A stretch of 64,000 bases of DNA, taken from the NCBI GenBank assembly GCA_004293485.1, contig RDYW01000032.1:1-64000 (forward strand). Direction: 5' to 3'. A model generated the notes under the pieces. That model did no database searches, was not told where the DNA came from, and saw nothing but the letters and a program-made list of their open reading frames with translations. Below are positions 8,492 to 19,221 of this stretch, piece after piece. Position 1 is the first letter of the stretch, and the number at the start of each line of letters is the position of its first letter. Source of the stretch: Sphingobacteriales bacterium (GTDB lineage: Bacteria > Bacteroidota > Bacteroidia > Sphingobacteriales > Sphingobacteriaceae). The position numbers were made by a program, and so were the translations under genes.

Positions 8492-9967
8492 CTATTCATT
8501 TTCATCCCCAAACTCGTTGTTAAACAAGCTACCAAACATATCTGTAAAGGCAAAACCTTTTTCTAAAAAACCTTTGCTTATAAGCGAAAACTCGGCCAAG
8601 CCGTGTAGTACAAACTCCATGTACAATAGCTCTTGGTTTTGGCTAATGGTGGGGTGAAAAGTTTTTACTACCGTTTGCAAGCCCGGGATGCTAAAAATTA
8701 AGGCTTTATATTCTTGGTTGCTAATATCATCTAAAAGGTTAAGGGAGTTACCGTTGCCAAACCAATTGGTAATTTCAATATAGGGGTTTTTAATTTTGGT
8801 TTTTTTAATTTTTTCGGGATCAGGAAAATAGGTTTGTAATAAAGTTTTTATGGCTTTACCTATCATTATGTTGGCAACTTTTGCTGGTCCTTCAAGTTCG
8901 CCTTCATAAACCAATTCTATTTTCCCAGTAATGGCAGGTATAACACCCAAAAAATCATTAATGCGAACTACAGTATTTTGTTCGTTGTTTATCAGCATTC
9001 TACGTTCGGCGTGTGCAATTAAGTTTTCGTAAGCTGTAATGGTAAGCCTTGCCGATACGCCCGACTTTTTATCAATATACTCCGAATTTCGGGCCTCAAA
9101 TGCTATTTGTTCTATCAAATCTTTCACCAATCCATCGGCTTCAATATGTTGTTTTTGGTGGGATGTAAGCTGTGCTTCTTGTTGAGTAATTTTCCGCGAA
9201 AGCGCAATAGACTTAGCATAATGGGTTAAAATTTGGCTTTCAATTCTATCTTTTAGTGGCGTTACAATGCTGCCACGGTTGGTATAATCTTCGGGATTGG
9301 CGGTAAATACAAATTGAATATCTAGCAGTAAGCGCAATTTAAAGCCTCGTATTTGTATGTCTTTTTCTTGCAAAATATTAAATAAAGCTACCTGTATACG
9401 GGCTTGTAAATCGGGCAGTTCGTTTATTACAAAAATACCTCGGTGCGCCCGCGGTATTAAACCAAAATGTATTACTCGCTCGTCGGAGTAGTTAAGTTTT
9501 TGTGTAGCCGCTTTTATAGGGTCGATATCGCCAATAAGGTCGGCTATAGTAACATCGGGGGTAGCAAGCTTTTCGGTGTACCTATCGCTACGGTGTAGCC
9601 AGGCTATTGGTGTGTCATCTCCATATACCATTAGCTGATTTTTTGCGTACCAGGTTATGGGGTTTAAAGGGTCGTCAAACAATTCGGAGCCTTGTACATA
9701 AGGTACATATTCGTCTAATAAATGTATCATTAGGCGGGCAATACGGGTTTTTGCTTGGCCACGTAACCCTAAAAGTAATAGGTTATGGCGAGCCAACAAG
9801 GCCGTTTGTAAATCGGGCAATACCGTATCTTCGTAGCCAACAATACCCTCAAAACCTAGTTCTTTGTTTTTTAAACGAATAATCAAATTTTCTCTCAATT
9901 CTTCTTTTACCGTTCTGCTTTTGTACGTTGTTGATTTTAATTGTCCTAATGTTTTAATGTGGTGCAT
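8492..9967 (-). CDS. MoxR/magnesium-chelatase-like AAA+ ATPase
   Basis: A 491-aa AAA+ protein related to magnesium-chelatase subunit I and MoxR ATPases. Such proteins typically act with a VWA-domain partner to remodel or mature other proteins. Walker A is GLRGQAKT (67-74), with R/Q replacing the usual P/G residues. The Walker B region reads GIFVINEL (INEL at 181-184), so the glutamate is kept and the aspartate is replaced by asparagine. A sensor-1-like FVFTANPEDY and an arginine-rich PLKDRIESQ follow. The VWA gene sits 35 bp upstream on the same strand, the standard MoxR-VWA arrangement. The partner substrates are unknown. Confidence 0.85.
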   Translation of the reverse strand: MHHIKTLGQLKSTTYKSRTVKEELRENLIIRLKNKELGFEGIVGYEDTVLPDLQTALLARHNLLLLGLRGQAKTRIARLMIHLLDEYVPYVQGSELFDDPLNPITWYAKNQLMVYGDDTPIAWLHRSDRYTEKLATPDVTIADLIGDIDPIKAATQKLNYSDERVIHFGLIPRAHRGIFVINELPDLQARIQVALFNILQEKDIQIRGFKLRLLLDIQFVFTANPEDYTNRGSIVTPLKDRIESQILTHYAKSIALSRKITQQEAQLTSHQKQHIEADGLVKDLIEQIAFEARNSEYIDKKSGVSARLTITAYENLIAHAERRMLINNEQNTVVRINDFLGVIPAITGKIELVYEGELEGPAKVANIMIGKAIKTLLQTYFPDPEKIKKTKIKNPYIEITNWFGNGNSLNLLDDISNQEYKALIFSIPGLQTVVKTFHPTISQNQELLYMEFVLHGLAEFSLISKGFLEKGFAFTDMFGSLFNNEFGDENE

Positions 9968-10002
9968 ATTTTAATTTGCTGTGGGTGTAGCTATGTTTTT
10001 TT

Positions 10003-11100
10003 TTACCTTACTGTTTTTTTTCGGTTATTTATATAATCTTCGAATATATATTCGCCTAATCCTTTTAGCGAACTGTAAAATGCCCTGCCACCGTTTACTT
10101 GGGTAAACTGTCGTACAAATTGTTGTAAGTAAGGGTCTTGGGCAATCATAAAGGTAGTTATAGGTATTTTTAATTTTTTGCACTGTGCCGCCATGGTAAG
10201 TGTTTTGTTTACTACTTTCCTATCTAAGCCATTGCTATTTTTATAATATTTTAACCCTTCTTTTAAGCAAGTAGGCTTGCCATCGGTAATCATAAAAATT
10301 TGCTTGTTATGGGTTTTTCGGCGGCGCAATATATCGGTTGCTAGCTCTAATCCTGCGTAAGTATTGGTATGGTAAGGGCCTACTTGCAGATAAGGTAAAT
10401 CTTTAATAGATATAGGCCAAGCATCGTTACCAAAAACTACTATATCTAATGTATCTTTCGGGTATTTTGTGCTTATTAACTGGGCGAGTGCCATCGCCAC
10501 TTTTTTGGCAGGGGTAATTCTATCTTCGCCATACAGTATCATCGAATGCGAGATATCAATCATTAAAACGGTAGATGTAAGGGTTTTAAAATCTTTTTCT
10601 TCTACCTCAATATCCTTTTCGGTAAGTATAAAATTGTTTATACCGTTATTAATTTGTGCATTTTGAATAGATGCTGTCATATCAATTTGATCTAAACTAT
10701 CGCCAAATTGGTACGCCCTACGGTCGGCATTTTTTTCTTCGCCAAGACCACTAAAATTGGTTTTATGACCACCTTTCCCTGATTTTTTAAGCTTGCCAAA
10801 TATTTCTTCAAGGGCGCTTTCGCGAATTGATTTTTCGGTTTTAGGGGTAATTTTAAAACCGCCATTAGGTTCATCGTTGCTTAAATAACCTTCGGCTTTA
10901 AGCTCATCAATAAAATCGCCCATGCCATATTCGTTAGTGGTTAATTTGTACTGTTTATCCAGCTCGTTCATCCACGAAAGTGCCTCATTGGCATCGCCAG
11001 CGGTATAATTTAATAATTGTAAAAGGAGTTTTAACAGTTCATCAAAACCACCTTTGGGTATGTTGTGGGGTGTATACTTACTAAAACCGTAACCTCGCAT
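10003..11100 (-). CDS. VWA-domain protein, partner of MoxR-like ATPase
   Basis: A 365-aa soluble protein with a C-terminal von Willebrand factor A domain. The MIDAS metal site is visible as D-I-S-H-S at 182-186 after the strand TVLMI, with the later T and D loops (NTYAGLELATDIL and MITDGKPTC). The N-terminal ~170 residues are helical and charged, with a glycine/lysine-rich linker (KKSGKGGHKTNFSGLG) near 105-120. It is first in a run with the AAA+ gene (35-bp gap) and then the helicase-like gene. MoxR-VWA pairs are thought to act as metal-insertion or assembly chaperones; the target here cannot be told from context. Confidence 0.85.
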   Translation of the reverse strand: MRGYGFSKYTPHNIPKGGFDELLKLLLQLLNYTAGDANEALSWMNELDKQYKLTTNEYGMGDFIDELKAEGYLSNDEPNGGFKITPKTEKSIRESALEEIFGKLKKSGKGGHKTNFSGLGEEKNADRRAYQFGDSLDQIDMTASIQNAQINNGINNFILTEKDIEVEEKDFKTLTSTVLMIDISHSMILYGEDRITPAKKVAMALAQLISTKYPKDTLDIVVFGNDAWPISIKDLPYLQVGPYHTNTYAGLELATDILRRRKTHNKQIFMITDGKPTCLKEGLKYYKNSNGLDRKVVNKTLTMAAQCKKLKIPITTFMIAQDPYLQQFVRQFTQVNGGRAFYSSLKGLGEYIFEDYINNRKKTVR

Positions 11101-11340
11101 TTTTTTATTTTATGATGGTATAACGCAAAGCTAATTTAAAAGTTTTGGAACTATTGCCTAACAAAACGCTGAAATTAAAATAAATGTGGGGTGTAAAAAA
11201 ATGCCAAGGAATCAAATTGCATAAAAATGACCTTTATAAAGCTTTACATAATAGCAAGTAACACAACATTAATGAAGTGAGAAAATTTTTAAAACCCTTT
11301 AGCTCCTTTATAATTCTAAATAAGAAAAGCAAATTTTTAG

Positions 11341-11348
11341 TACTTTTG
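11341..11348 (+). promoter_or_regulatory. -7 box (TACTTTTG) upstream of pgi; note on the 11101-11496 gap
   Basis: TACTTTTG fits the TAnnTTTG -7 consensus and would start a transcript with a leader of about 140 nt before pgi at 11497. The surrounding 396-bp gap (11101-11496) is AT-rich. Apart from this box and the small ORF at 11378-11491, I see nothing in it. Confidence 0.5.
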
Positions 11349-11377
11349 CAAAAAAAAGTTTGTGGATATAAATAACG

Positions 11378-13143
<1,766 letters not shown>

Positions 13144-13229
13144 GTAAACTTAATAAAAGTAGCAAGCCAAATAGCATCAACACAAAAAAATTGCAGCTAT
13201 TAATTTCACCAAGCAATACCAATAATTGA

Positions 13230-13237
13230 TATTTTTG
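13230..13237 (+). promoter_or_regulatory. -7 box (TATTTTTG) abutting argS start
   Basis: TATTTTTG ends only 3 nt before the argS ATG at 13241. With initiation normally a few bases after the -7 box, the mRNA would be leaderless or nearly so. No TTTG -33 box at good spacing was found. Confidence 0.45.
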
Positions 13238-13240
13238 CAC

Positions 13241-15010
13241 ATGGATTTTTTAAAACAGGCTATTGCCGATGCATTTGCCAGTGTATATCTTGTAACGCTT
13301 AACGCTGATGATATATTATTAGAGCAAACCAAAAAAGAATTTACTGGGCACCTAACCTTTGTAGTTTTTCCTTACATAAAACATAGCAAAACCTCGCCCG
13401 AGCAAACGGCGCAACAATTAGGTACGTATATAAAAAATAACGTTACCCAAATTTTTGATTTTAATGTAATAAAAGGTTTTTTAAACTTGGTTTTAACCGA
13501 TGCCTATTGGCTAAGTGTTTTTAAAACTATTGCAGATGATGAAAATTTTGGCAACTTCCCCGCAAAGGGCGAAAAAGTGATGGTCGAATATTCGTCGCCC
13601 AATACCAATAAGCCATTGCACTTGGGGCATGTGCGCAATAATTTACTTGGTTTTGCTGTTGCCGAGATATTAAAAGCCAATGGATATGAGGTTATAAAAG
13701 CCAATTTGGTAAACGATAGGGGCATACATATATGCAAATCGATGTTGGCGTGGCAAAAGTTTGGCCATGCCGAAACCCCCGAAAGTACAGGCCTAAAAGG
13801 CGACCATTTGGTAGGTAAATATTATGTGGTTTTTGATAAAGAATATAAAAAAGAAATTGAGGTATTGCTTACCAAAGGCTTTAGCGAAAACGAAGCAAAA
13901 AAACAAGCCCCGTTAATTATTGAAGCCCAACAAATGCTACAAAAATGGGAAGCCGGCGATAAAGAAACCTTAGCATTATGGGCACAAATGAACGCTTGGG
14001 TATATGCTGGCTTTAACCAAACGTACAGCAAACTGGGCGTATATTTTGATACCTATTACTACGAAAGTAATACCTATTTGTTAGGTAAAGATATTGTAAA
14101 TGAGGGGATTGAAAAAGGTGTTTTTTTTACAAAACCCGATGGCTCGGTATGGATAGATTTAACGCCTGACGGCCTAGACGAAAAACTGGTTCGCCGAGCC
14201 GATGGCACTTCGGTTTACATTACCCAAGATTTAGGCACCGCACAATTAAAATACAATGATTTTGGGATAACTAAATCGCTTTACGTAGTAGGTAACGAGC
14301 AAGATTACCACTTTAAAGTATTGTTTTTAATATTAGAAAAACTGGGCAAAAGCTGGGCCAATGGGCTTTACCATGTATCGTATGGCATGGTTGATTTGCC
14401 AAACGGCAAAATGAAATCACGCGAGGGTACGGTAGTAGATGCCGACGAGCTGATAGCCGAAATGGAAAGCACTGCCAAAACCAAAACCGAAGAACTAGGC
14501 AAAACCAATAGCTTTAGCGATACCGAAAAAGCACAATTGTATTACACCATTGGTATGGGAGCGTTAAAATATTTTTTACTAAAAGTAGAACCCAAAAAAC
14601 GCATCTTATTCGACCCATCCGAATCGGTAGATTTTCAGGGCAATACAGGCCCATTTGTACAATACACCTATGCCCGCATACAATCGGTATTAAGCAAAGC
14701 CAATTTTAAATACAATACTTTAACCCCTATTACCAATACTTTGCAAGCTACCGAAATTGAGCTTATAGTGCTTTTAAATACTTATATGGATACTTTGGCT
14801 ACTGCTGCAAAAAACTATAACCCCGCCGCCATTGCCAATTTTGTGTACGATTTAGCCAAAACCTACAATAAATTTTACCAAACCGAAACCATTTTAAAAG
14901 GAGACGTCGAGGAAATAAAGCATTTTAGACTTTTACTTTCATACGTTACAGCTGGCGTACTAAAAAAAGGAATGAGCCTGTTAGGCATTGGTATGGCCGA
15001 GCGGATGTAG
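13241..15010 (+). CDS. argS: Arginyl-tRNA synthetase
   Basis: A 589-aa class I aminoacyl-tRNA synthetase that charges tRNA-Arg. The N-terminal Add-1 domain is followed by the catalytic domain with SSPNTNKPLHLGH, whose HIGH-type HLGH is at 127-130. The KMSK counterpart is GKMKSREG near 389, as usual for ArgRS, which often lacks a strict KMSK. The C-terminal anticodon-binding DALR domain (QYTYARIQSVL onward) is intact and ends with the conserved GMAERM-like terminus. Start: ATG at 13241 gives MDFLKQAIADAF; a TTG at 13226 would add five residues and would overlap the -7 box. Length is normal. Confidence 0.96.
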   Translation: MDFLKQAIADAFASVYLVTLNADDILLEQTKKEFTGHLTFVVFPYIKHSKTSPEQTAQQLGTYIKNNVTQIFDFNVIKGFLNLVLTDAYWLSVFKTIADDENFGNFPAKGEKVMVEYSSPNTNKPLHLGHVRNNLLGFAVAEILKANGYEVIKANLVNDRGIHICKSMLAWQKFGHAETPESTGLKGDHLVGKYYVVFDKEYKKEIEVLLTKGFSENEAKKQAPLIIEAQQMLQKWEAGDKETLALWAQMNAWVYAGFNQTYSKLGVYFDTYYYESNTYLLGKDIVNEGIEKGVFFTKPDGSVWIDLTPDGLDEKLVRRADGTSVYITQDLGTAQLKYNDFGITKSLYVVGNEQDYHFKVLFLILEKLGKSWANGLYHVSYGMVDLPNGKMKSREGTVVDADELIAEMESTAKTKTEELGKTNSFSDTEKAQLYYTIGMGALKYFLLKVEPKKRILFDPSESVDFQGNTGPFVQYTYARIQSVLSKANFKYNTLTPITNTLQATEIELIVLLNTYMDTLATAAKNYNPAAIANFVYDLAKTYNKFYQTETILKGDVEEIKHFRLLLSYVTAGVLKKGMSLLGIGMAERM

Positions 15011-15098
15011 CAATTTGTTTTTATTGTATGATTTAATAAAGGCTCTTTTAAAAAAATCGTTAAAAATATCAATACCCAAACTCAAAACGGCTAAGCCA

Positions 15099-15767
15099 TT
15101 ACCTGTAAGCAATTAGCTTCATGGTATAAAAAAAACCATTGGTTACTTTTTGGTTCGAAATATCTACATCTACCGCCCTTACATTAGCTGCTACTAGGCC
15201 TACATCCTGTGCGTAGGTATAAGTTTCTTTATCCTCTCTAATTAAGTTAACTTCTTCGAAATGTGTAACTAAAGTGCTTTTAAATTTTAAATTATCTAAC
15301 AAAAAGGTATCATACAAATCGGTTATCGTAAATTCTTTATCTGTAGGGTCGCTTTTGGCTTTACCGTTCCAAGTTGTACCCACTTTGGTTGGAAAAACCA
15401 AGCGTACAAACGTTTTATTATCGATAGTTTCTTCGGCACTACGGGTACTTAAAACTCTAGAAATTGTTTTTTGAAACTTCCACAAACTTTCGCTGGCTAG
15501 TTTTTTGTACCTTTCAATACGATAAGCTGTGCGGTTAGTGGCATCCTTATAGGTTTCGGCAACCGAATCTTTAATTTGAAATCTAAAATTTTTTTCTCTT
15601 TTAGTAAACTCATCAATAGCAGTAGAATCTACCTCGTAAATAAGCACTTTGTTTAAAGCCAAAGGATAAAAATTATAATTAAAATCAGGGCTTGGCATAT
15701 CTTTGTTACAAGATATTAGCGTAACCATCAAGCATACAAAAACGAATACCTTAGCTCTATTTGTCAT
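15099..15767 (-). CDS. Hypothetical lipoprotein
   Basis: A 222-aa predicted lipoprotein. A hydrophobic signal peptide ends in a lipobox LISC, giving lipidated C20 followed by NKDM; export to the outer-membrane or periplasmic face is likely. The mature part is rich in charged residues and beta-type segments (VLIYEVDSTAIDEF, VRLVFPTKVGTTWNGK, GFFYTMKLI). It resembles uncharacterised Bacteroidota lipoproteins in layout, but I recognise no named domain. It starts 5 bp after the mnmA stop on the same strand, so the two are probably co-transcribed. No function is proposed. Confidence 0.8.
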   Translation of the reverse strand: MTNRAKVFVFVCLMVTLISCNKDMPSPDFNYNFYPLALNKVLIYEVDSTAIDEFTKREKNFRFQIKDSVAETYKDATNRTAYRIERYKKLASESLWKFQKTISRVLSTRSAEETIDNKTFVRLVFPTKVGTTWNGKAKSDPTDKEFTITDLYDTFLLDNLKFKSTLVTHFEEVNLIREDKETYTYAQDVGLVAANVRAVDVDISNQKVTNGFFYTMKLIAYR

Positions 15768-15772
15768 ATTTA

Positions 15773-16861
15773 TTAAATTAAAAATCCACCTCCCAAAAGG
15801 TCGTTTCCTTCGTAAAAAACTGCCGATTGGCCAGGCGCAATACCCGAAACCGAATGATGGAAATTTACATGCATCAAATCATTTTGTTGGTAAATATAAC
15901 TTAACGCTCCGGCATCTTTATATCGTATTTTGGTAATAACTTCTAAGGGCTGTGTAATGCTGGCATATTTTATGAGGTTTAAGCCACGTACTCTGGCACT
16001 CATTTTTTGTAACTCATCTTGCGTACCCAGTACTACGGTATTGCTTTCGGGTAAAATTTGGGTTACAAACATGGGATGGCCTAAAGCAATGTTTAAGCCT
16101 CGCCTTTGGCCAATAGTATAAAATGGATAGCCTTGGTGTGTACCTACTTTTGTGCCATCGGTTAATACAAAATCACCTCCTTTTACTTCGTTTTCTAGTT
16201 CGGGCAGGCGGTGTTTTAAAAATGCCCGGTAATCGTTATCGGGTACAAAGCATATTTCGTAGCTTTCGCTTTTATTGGCCAGTTCGGCTTGGCCCATATC
16301 TAAAGCCATTTGCCTAATTTCTGATTTTGCAAACGACCCTAAAGGGAATTTAGTACGGGCTAAATTTTCTTGGCTTACCCCCCACAGCACATACGATTGG
16401 TCTTTATTTTCGTCTTTCCCTTTCGATATTACATACCTATCGTTATCATGTTTGCGTATATTGGCGTAATGGCCTGTGGCAATAAATTCGCAATCTAGTT
16501 TATTGGCTCGTTTTAAAAGCGCATTCCATTTTATGTGCGTATTGCATAATACACAGGGGTTTGGAGTACGGCCTGCCACATATTCGTTTACAAAGTTATC
16601 AATTACAAAATCGCCAAACTCGTCTCTAATATCTAAAATATAATGCGGAAAGCCGTAATTAACGGCCAATGTGCGGGCATCGTTTATCGAATCTAAACTA
16701 CAACAACCTGTTTCTTTGCTATTTATACCTGATGATGCATAATCCCAAGTTTTCATGGTAAGGCCAATAACTTCGTAGCCTTGCTCGTGTAGCATAACAG
16801 CGGCCACCGAGCTATCTACGCCACCACTCATGGCCACTAAAATTCTACCGTGTTTACTCAT
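15773..16861 (-). CDS. mnmA: tRNA-specific 2-thiouridylase MnmA
   Basis: A 362-aa cytosolic enzyme that adds the 2-thio group to the wobble uridine of tRNA-Lys, -Glu and -Gln. The N-terminal PP-loop SGGVDSS (12-18) binds ATP for adenylation. The catalytic cysteine pair is visible: C103 in TPNPCVLCN and C204 in SYEICFVPD, the residues that form the persulfide/disulfide in characterised MnmA. The PUA-like C-terminal segment contains GQSAVFYEG, GGGFLI at the very end. Length is typical. The lipoprotein gene follows after 5 bp. The upstream gap holds the divergent metK promoter and riboswitch. Confidence 0.96.
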   Translation of the reverse strand: MSKHGRILVAMSGGVDSSVAAVMLHEQGYEVIGLTMKTWDYASSGINSKETGCCSLDSINDARTLAVNYGFPHYILDIRDEFGDFVIDNFVNEYVAGRTPNPCVLCNTHIKWNALLKRANKLDCEFIATGHYANIRKHDNDRYVISKGKDENKDQSYVLWGVSQENLARTKFPLGSFAKSEIRQMALDMGQAELANKSESYEICFVPDNDYRAFLKHRLPELENEVKGGDFVLTDGTKVGTHQGYPFYTIGQRRGLNIALGHPMFVTQILPESNTVVLGTQDELQKMSARVRGLNLIKYASITQPLEVITKIRYKDAGALSYIYQQNDLMHVNFHHSVSGIAPGQSAVFYEGNDLLGGGFLI

Positions 16862-17010
16862 TTTAATTTTATGTTACTTGCAAATATAAACGATTAACTG
16901 ATGCATTTAAAAATTAGTTAGGTTACAAATAATTTTATTTTTAATCAGATAAAAAATAATAAAACACAAAGTTTATTTTTTTTTATTTTATAAAAACAAA
17001 ATCTTATCCC

Positions 17011-17018
17011 TACATTTG
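17011..17018 (+). promoter_or_regulatory. -7 box (TACATTTG) upstream of SAM-II riboswitch and metK
   Basis: TACATTTG is an exact TAnnTTTG match and ends 10-12 nt before the first paired bases of the SAM-II element, so the transcript would begin almost directly with the aptamer. No good -33 TTTG is seen. The AT-rich stretch 16862-17010 shows nothing else. Confidence 0.6.
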
Positions 17019-17027
17019 CAATAGTAC

Positions 17028-17078
17028 AAAGTGGAAAATTTGAGTTGATTGCAACCACGTAAAAAAAAATGCTAAAGC
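17028..17078 (+). promoter_or_regulatory. SAM-II (metA-type) riboswitch aptamer
   Basis: The sequence follows the SAM-II consensus closely. P1 is GTGG (17031-17034) pairing with CCAC (17055-17058). The loop contains AATTTGA then GATTGCAA directly before the P1 3' strand. CCACGT is followed by an A-rich joiner (17061-17069), and the conserved GCTAAAG (17071-17077) supplies the pseudoknot strand. SAM-II aptamers bind S-adenosylmethionine and mostly repress methionine-pathway genes, as in the metA/metX examples. Here the downstream gene is metK, the SAM-forming step, giving end-product feedback. About 75 nt separate the aptamer from the metK ATG. Confidence 0.88.
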
Positions 17079-17082
17079 CGAC

Positions 17083-17101
17083 AAAGCTCCCTGCTTTTTT
17101 T
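17083..17101 (+). terminator. Weak hairpin plus U-run between SAM-II aptamer and metK
   Basis: AAAGC (17083-17087) can pair with GCTTT (17093-17097), followed by a T-run to 17101. The five-pair stem is weak. It could act as an attenuator downstream of the riboswitch, or be irrelevant if control is translational, as is usual for SAM-II. Confidence 0.3.
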
Positions 17102-17154
17102 AACGATACGCCTCCTTTAATCCCACCATTTTTAATATTTCAAATTTTAAATAT

Positions 17155-18408
17155 ATGCCTTATTTATTCACCTCAGAATCTGTATCGGAAGGACACCCCG
17201 ATAAAATTGCCGACCAAATTTCGGATGCATTAATTGATAATTTTTTAGCTTTTGATAAAAATTCGAAAGTTGCTTGCGAAACCTTAGTTACTACCGGCCA
17301 AGTGGTTTTGGCTGGTGAAGTAAAATCAAAAGTGTACTTAGATGTACAAAAAATTACCCGCGATGTGATTAAAAAAATTGGTTACACCAAATCCGAATAC
17401 ATGTTCGAAGCAAACTCATGCGGCATACTTTCGGCTATACACGACCAATCTGAAGATATTAACCAAGGGGTAGATCGCATCAATCCCGAAGACCAAGGTG
17501 CTGGAGACCAAGGCATGATGTTTGGCTATGCCAGCAACGAAACCGAAAATTATATGCCCCTAGCACTTGATATAGCGCATAAACTATTGATTGAATTAGC
17601 TACTTTGCGCCGAGAAAATAGCGAAATTACTTACCTGCGCCCCGATGCCAAATCGCAAGTAACCATCGAATACAGCGATAATCATCAGCCTATTCGTATT
17701 GATAGTATTGTAATATCTACCCAACATGACGATTTTGATGAAGACAATGCCATGTTAGCCAAAATTAAATCGGATTTAATTACCATACTTATACCTCGCG
17801 TAAAAGCTTTATTAAAACCCGAACTACAACAGCTATTTACCGATGCTATAACCTACCATATAAACCCAACTGGTAAGTTTGTTATTGGTGGGCCACATGG
17901 CGATACAGGCCTTACTGGGCGTAAAATTATTGTAGATACATACGGTGGAAAAGGTGCACACGGTGGTGGTGCTTTTTCGGGTAAAGATCCCTCAAAAGTA
18001 GATAGGTCGGCAGCGTATGCCACCCGCCATATTGCCAAAAACCTAGTAGCATCAGGAGTTGCCACCGAGGTATTGGTGCAAGTATCGTATGCCATTGGTG
18101 TGGCCAAACCTTGCGGAATTTTTATAAGCACCAACGGTACTTCGAAAGTAAACCTTAGCGATGGCGAAATAGCTAAAAAAGTAGAGGCTATATTTGATAT
18201 GCGCCCTTATTTTATAGAACAACGCCTAAAATTACGTAACCCCATTTACAGCGAAACCGCAGCCTATGGCCACATGGGGCGTAAAAACGAAACCATTACC
18301 AAAACATTTTACGGGGCCAACGGCGAAACTAAAACCTTGGATGTAGAATTATTTACTTGGGAAAAATTAGATTTTGTAGCTAAAGTAAAAGCCGAATTTG
18401 GCTTATAA
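17155..18408 (+). CDS. metK: S-adenosylmethionine synthetase
   Basis: A 417-aa cytosolic enzyme that makes S-adenosylmethionine from methionine and ATP. The N-terminal [17 protein letters not shown] carries the ATP-site histidine. The hexapeptide GAGDQG is at 115-120, and the P-loop-like [19 protein letters not shown] follows in the C-terminal third. All three pseudo-repeat domains are present and length is normal, slightly long because of an insert near 185-200. It is transcribed alone behind a SAM-II riboswitch and ends at a strong terminator (18440-18482), so feedback repression by its own product is expected. Confidence 0.97.
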   Translation: MPYLFTSESVSEGHPDKIADQISDALIDNFLAFDKNSKVACETLVTTGQVVLAGEVKSKVYLDVQKITRDVIKKIGYTKSEYMFEANSCGILSAIHDQSEDINQGVDRINPEDQGAGDQGMMFGYASNETENYMPLALDIAHKLLIELATLRRENSEITYLRPDAKSQVTIEYSDNHQPIRIDSIVISTQHDDFDEDNAMLAKIKSDLITILIPRVKALLKPELQQLFTDAITYHINPTGKFVIGGPHGDTGLTGRKIIVDTYGGKGAHGGGAFSGKDPSKVDRSAAYATRHIAKNLVASGVATEVLVQVSYAIGVAKPCGIFISTNGTSKVNLSDGEIAKKVEAIFDMRPYFIEQRLKLRNPIYSETAAYGHMGRKNETITKTFYGANGETKTLDVELFTWEKLDFVAKVKAEFGL

Positions 18409-18439
18409 TGCAATTATTTTAACTATTAGAATTTAATTT

Positions 18440-18482
18440 TTAGGGGCTACCATGCTTTTGCACAGTAGCTCCTAATTTTTTT
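18440..18482 (+). terminator. Rho-independent terminator of metK
   Basis: Arms TTAGGGGCTAC (18440-18450) and GTAGCTCCTAA (18465-18475) form an 11-bp stem with one G-U pair, then seven T (18476-18482). It lies 32 bp after the metK stop. Confidence 0.85.
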
Positions 18483-18541
18483 ATTACTATTTACCACGCC
18501 ATAAATGGTTATCCCCCATGTATATTAACTCCTTTGGGCGT

Positions 18542-19129
18542 TTACTGCCTGTAATGATTTGCTTTTATGTTATCGGTTGCAAGTTTTACAGTTTCTTGTA
18601 TTCGCTTTGCTCTTGTATGGGCTTGTTTAGCGTTCATAATCCATTCTAAAATATTTCGTTTCGAAGATCGAGGAAAATTGCCCCAATGCTCAAAAGCAAT
18701 TTCGTTTTTATCAAACTCTTTTTGTAAGTCGTTTGGCACTATCATTTCTTCAACTTCATCTAAAGCGGTCCAAGTGCCGTTTTGCTTTGCAACTTTTATG
18801 GCTGCAAGCCCTGATGGTGCAAGTTTGCCATTTTTTAAAAGTATAGCCGCTTTACTTTTGTTTACTTTGCTCCAGTTGCTTTTTATGTTTCGTTTTGCAA
18901 AAAATTGATAATAACTTTTTTCATCTCTTTTGTTTGGTTTGCTATCTATCCAACCAAAACAAATAGCTTCATCAACAGCTTCAGGATAATAAACGCTAGG
19001 GATTTCGGTTTCTTTTTTGTAGATAATTAGCCAAACAGACTTTTCTGTTTGGTGGTTGTTCTCCAGCCATTTTCTCCAATCTGCTTGCGATTGGGCATAA
19101 AAAGTTTTTATTCCGTCTTTTAACTCCAT
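18542..19129 (-). CDS. YdeI/OmpD-associated (OmdA) family protein
   Basis: A 195-aa soluble protein of the YdeI/OmdA family (PF13376 region at the C-terminus). Recognisable segments are WRKWLENNHQTEKSVWLIIYKK at the N-terminus (shown in part), PEAVDEAICFGWIDSKPNK, and a C-terminal helical segment with AFEHWGNFPRSSKRNILEWI, which is diagnostic of the family. Members are linked to stress or antimicrobial resistance in a few bacteria, but the biochemical function is not established. Start: the ATG at 19129 is preferred over a TTG (19135) and GTG (19132) just before it. No obvious operon partner. Confidence 0.82.
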   Translation of the reverse strand: MELKDGIKTFYAQSQADWRKWLENNHQTEKSVWLIIYKKETEIPSVYYPEAVDEAICFGWIDSKPNKRDEKSYYQFFAKRNIKSNWSKVNKSKAAILLKNGKLAPSGLAAIKVAKQNGTWTALDEVEEMIVPNDLQKEFDKNEIAFEHWGNFPRSSKRNILEWIMNAKQAHTRAKRIQETVKLATDNIKANHYRQ

Positions 19130-19221
19130 CACCAACTAAAAGTTTATCTGTTAAAAAAACTAGCCTTTTGTTAATATATTTATAATTGTACTCTCTTAAT
19201 ATTTGCGTACAAAAAATGTTT

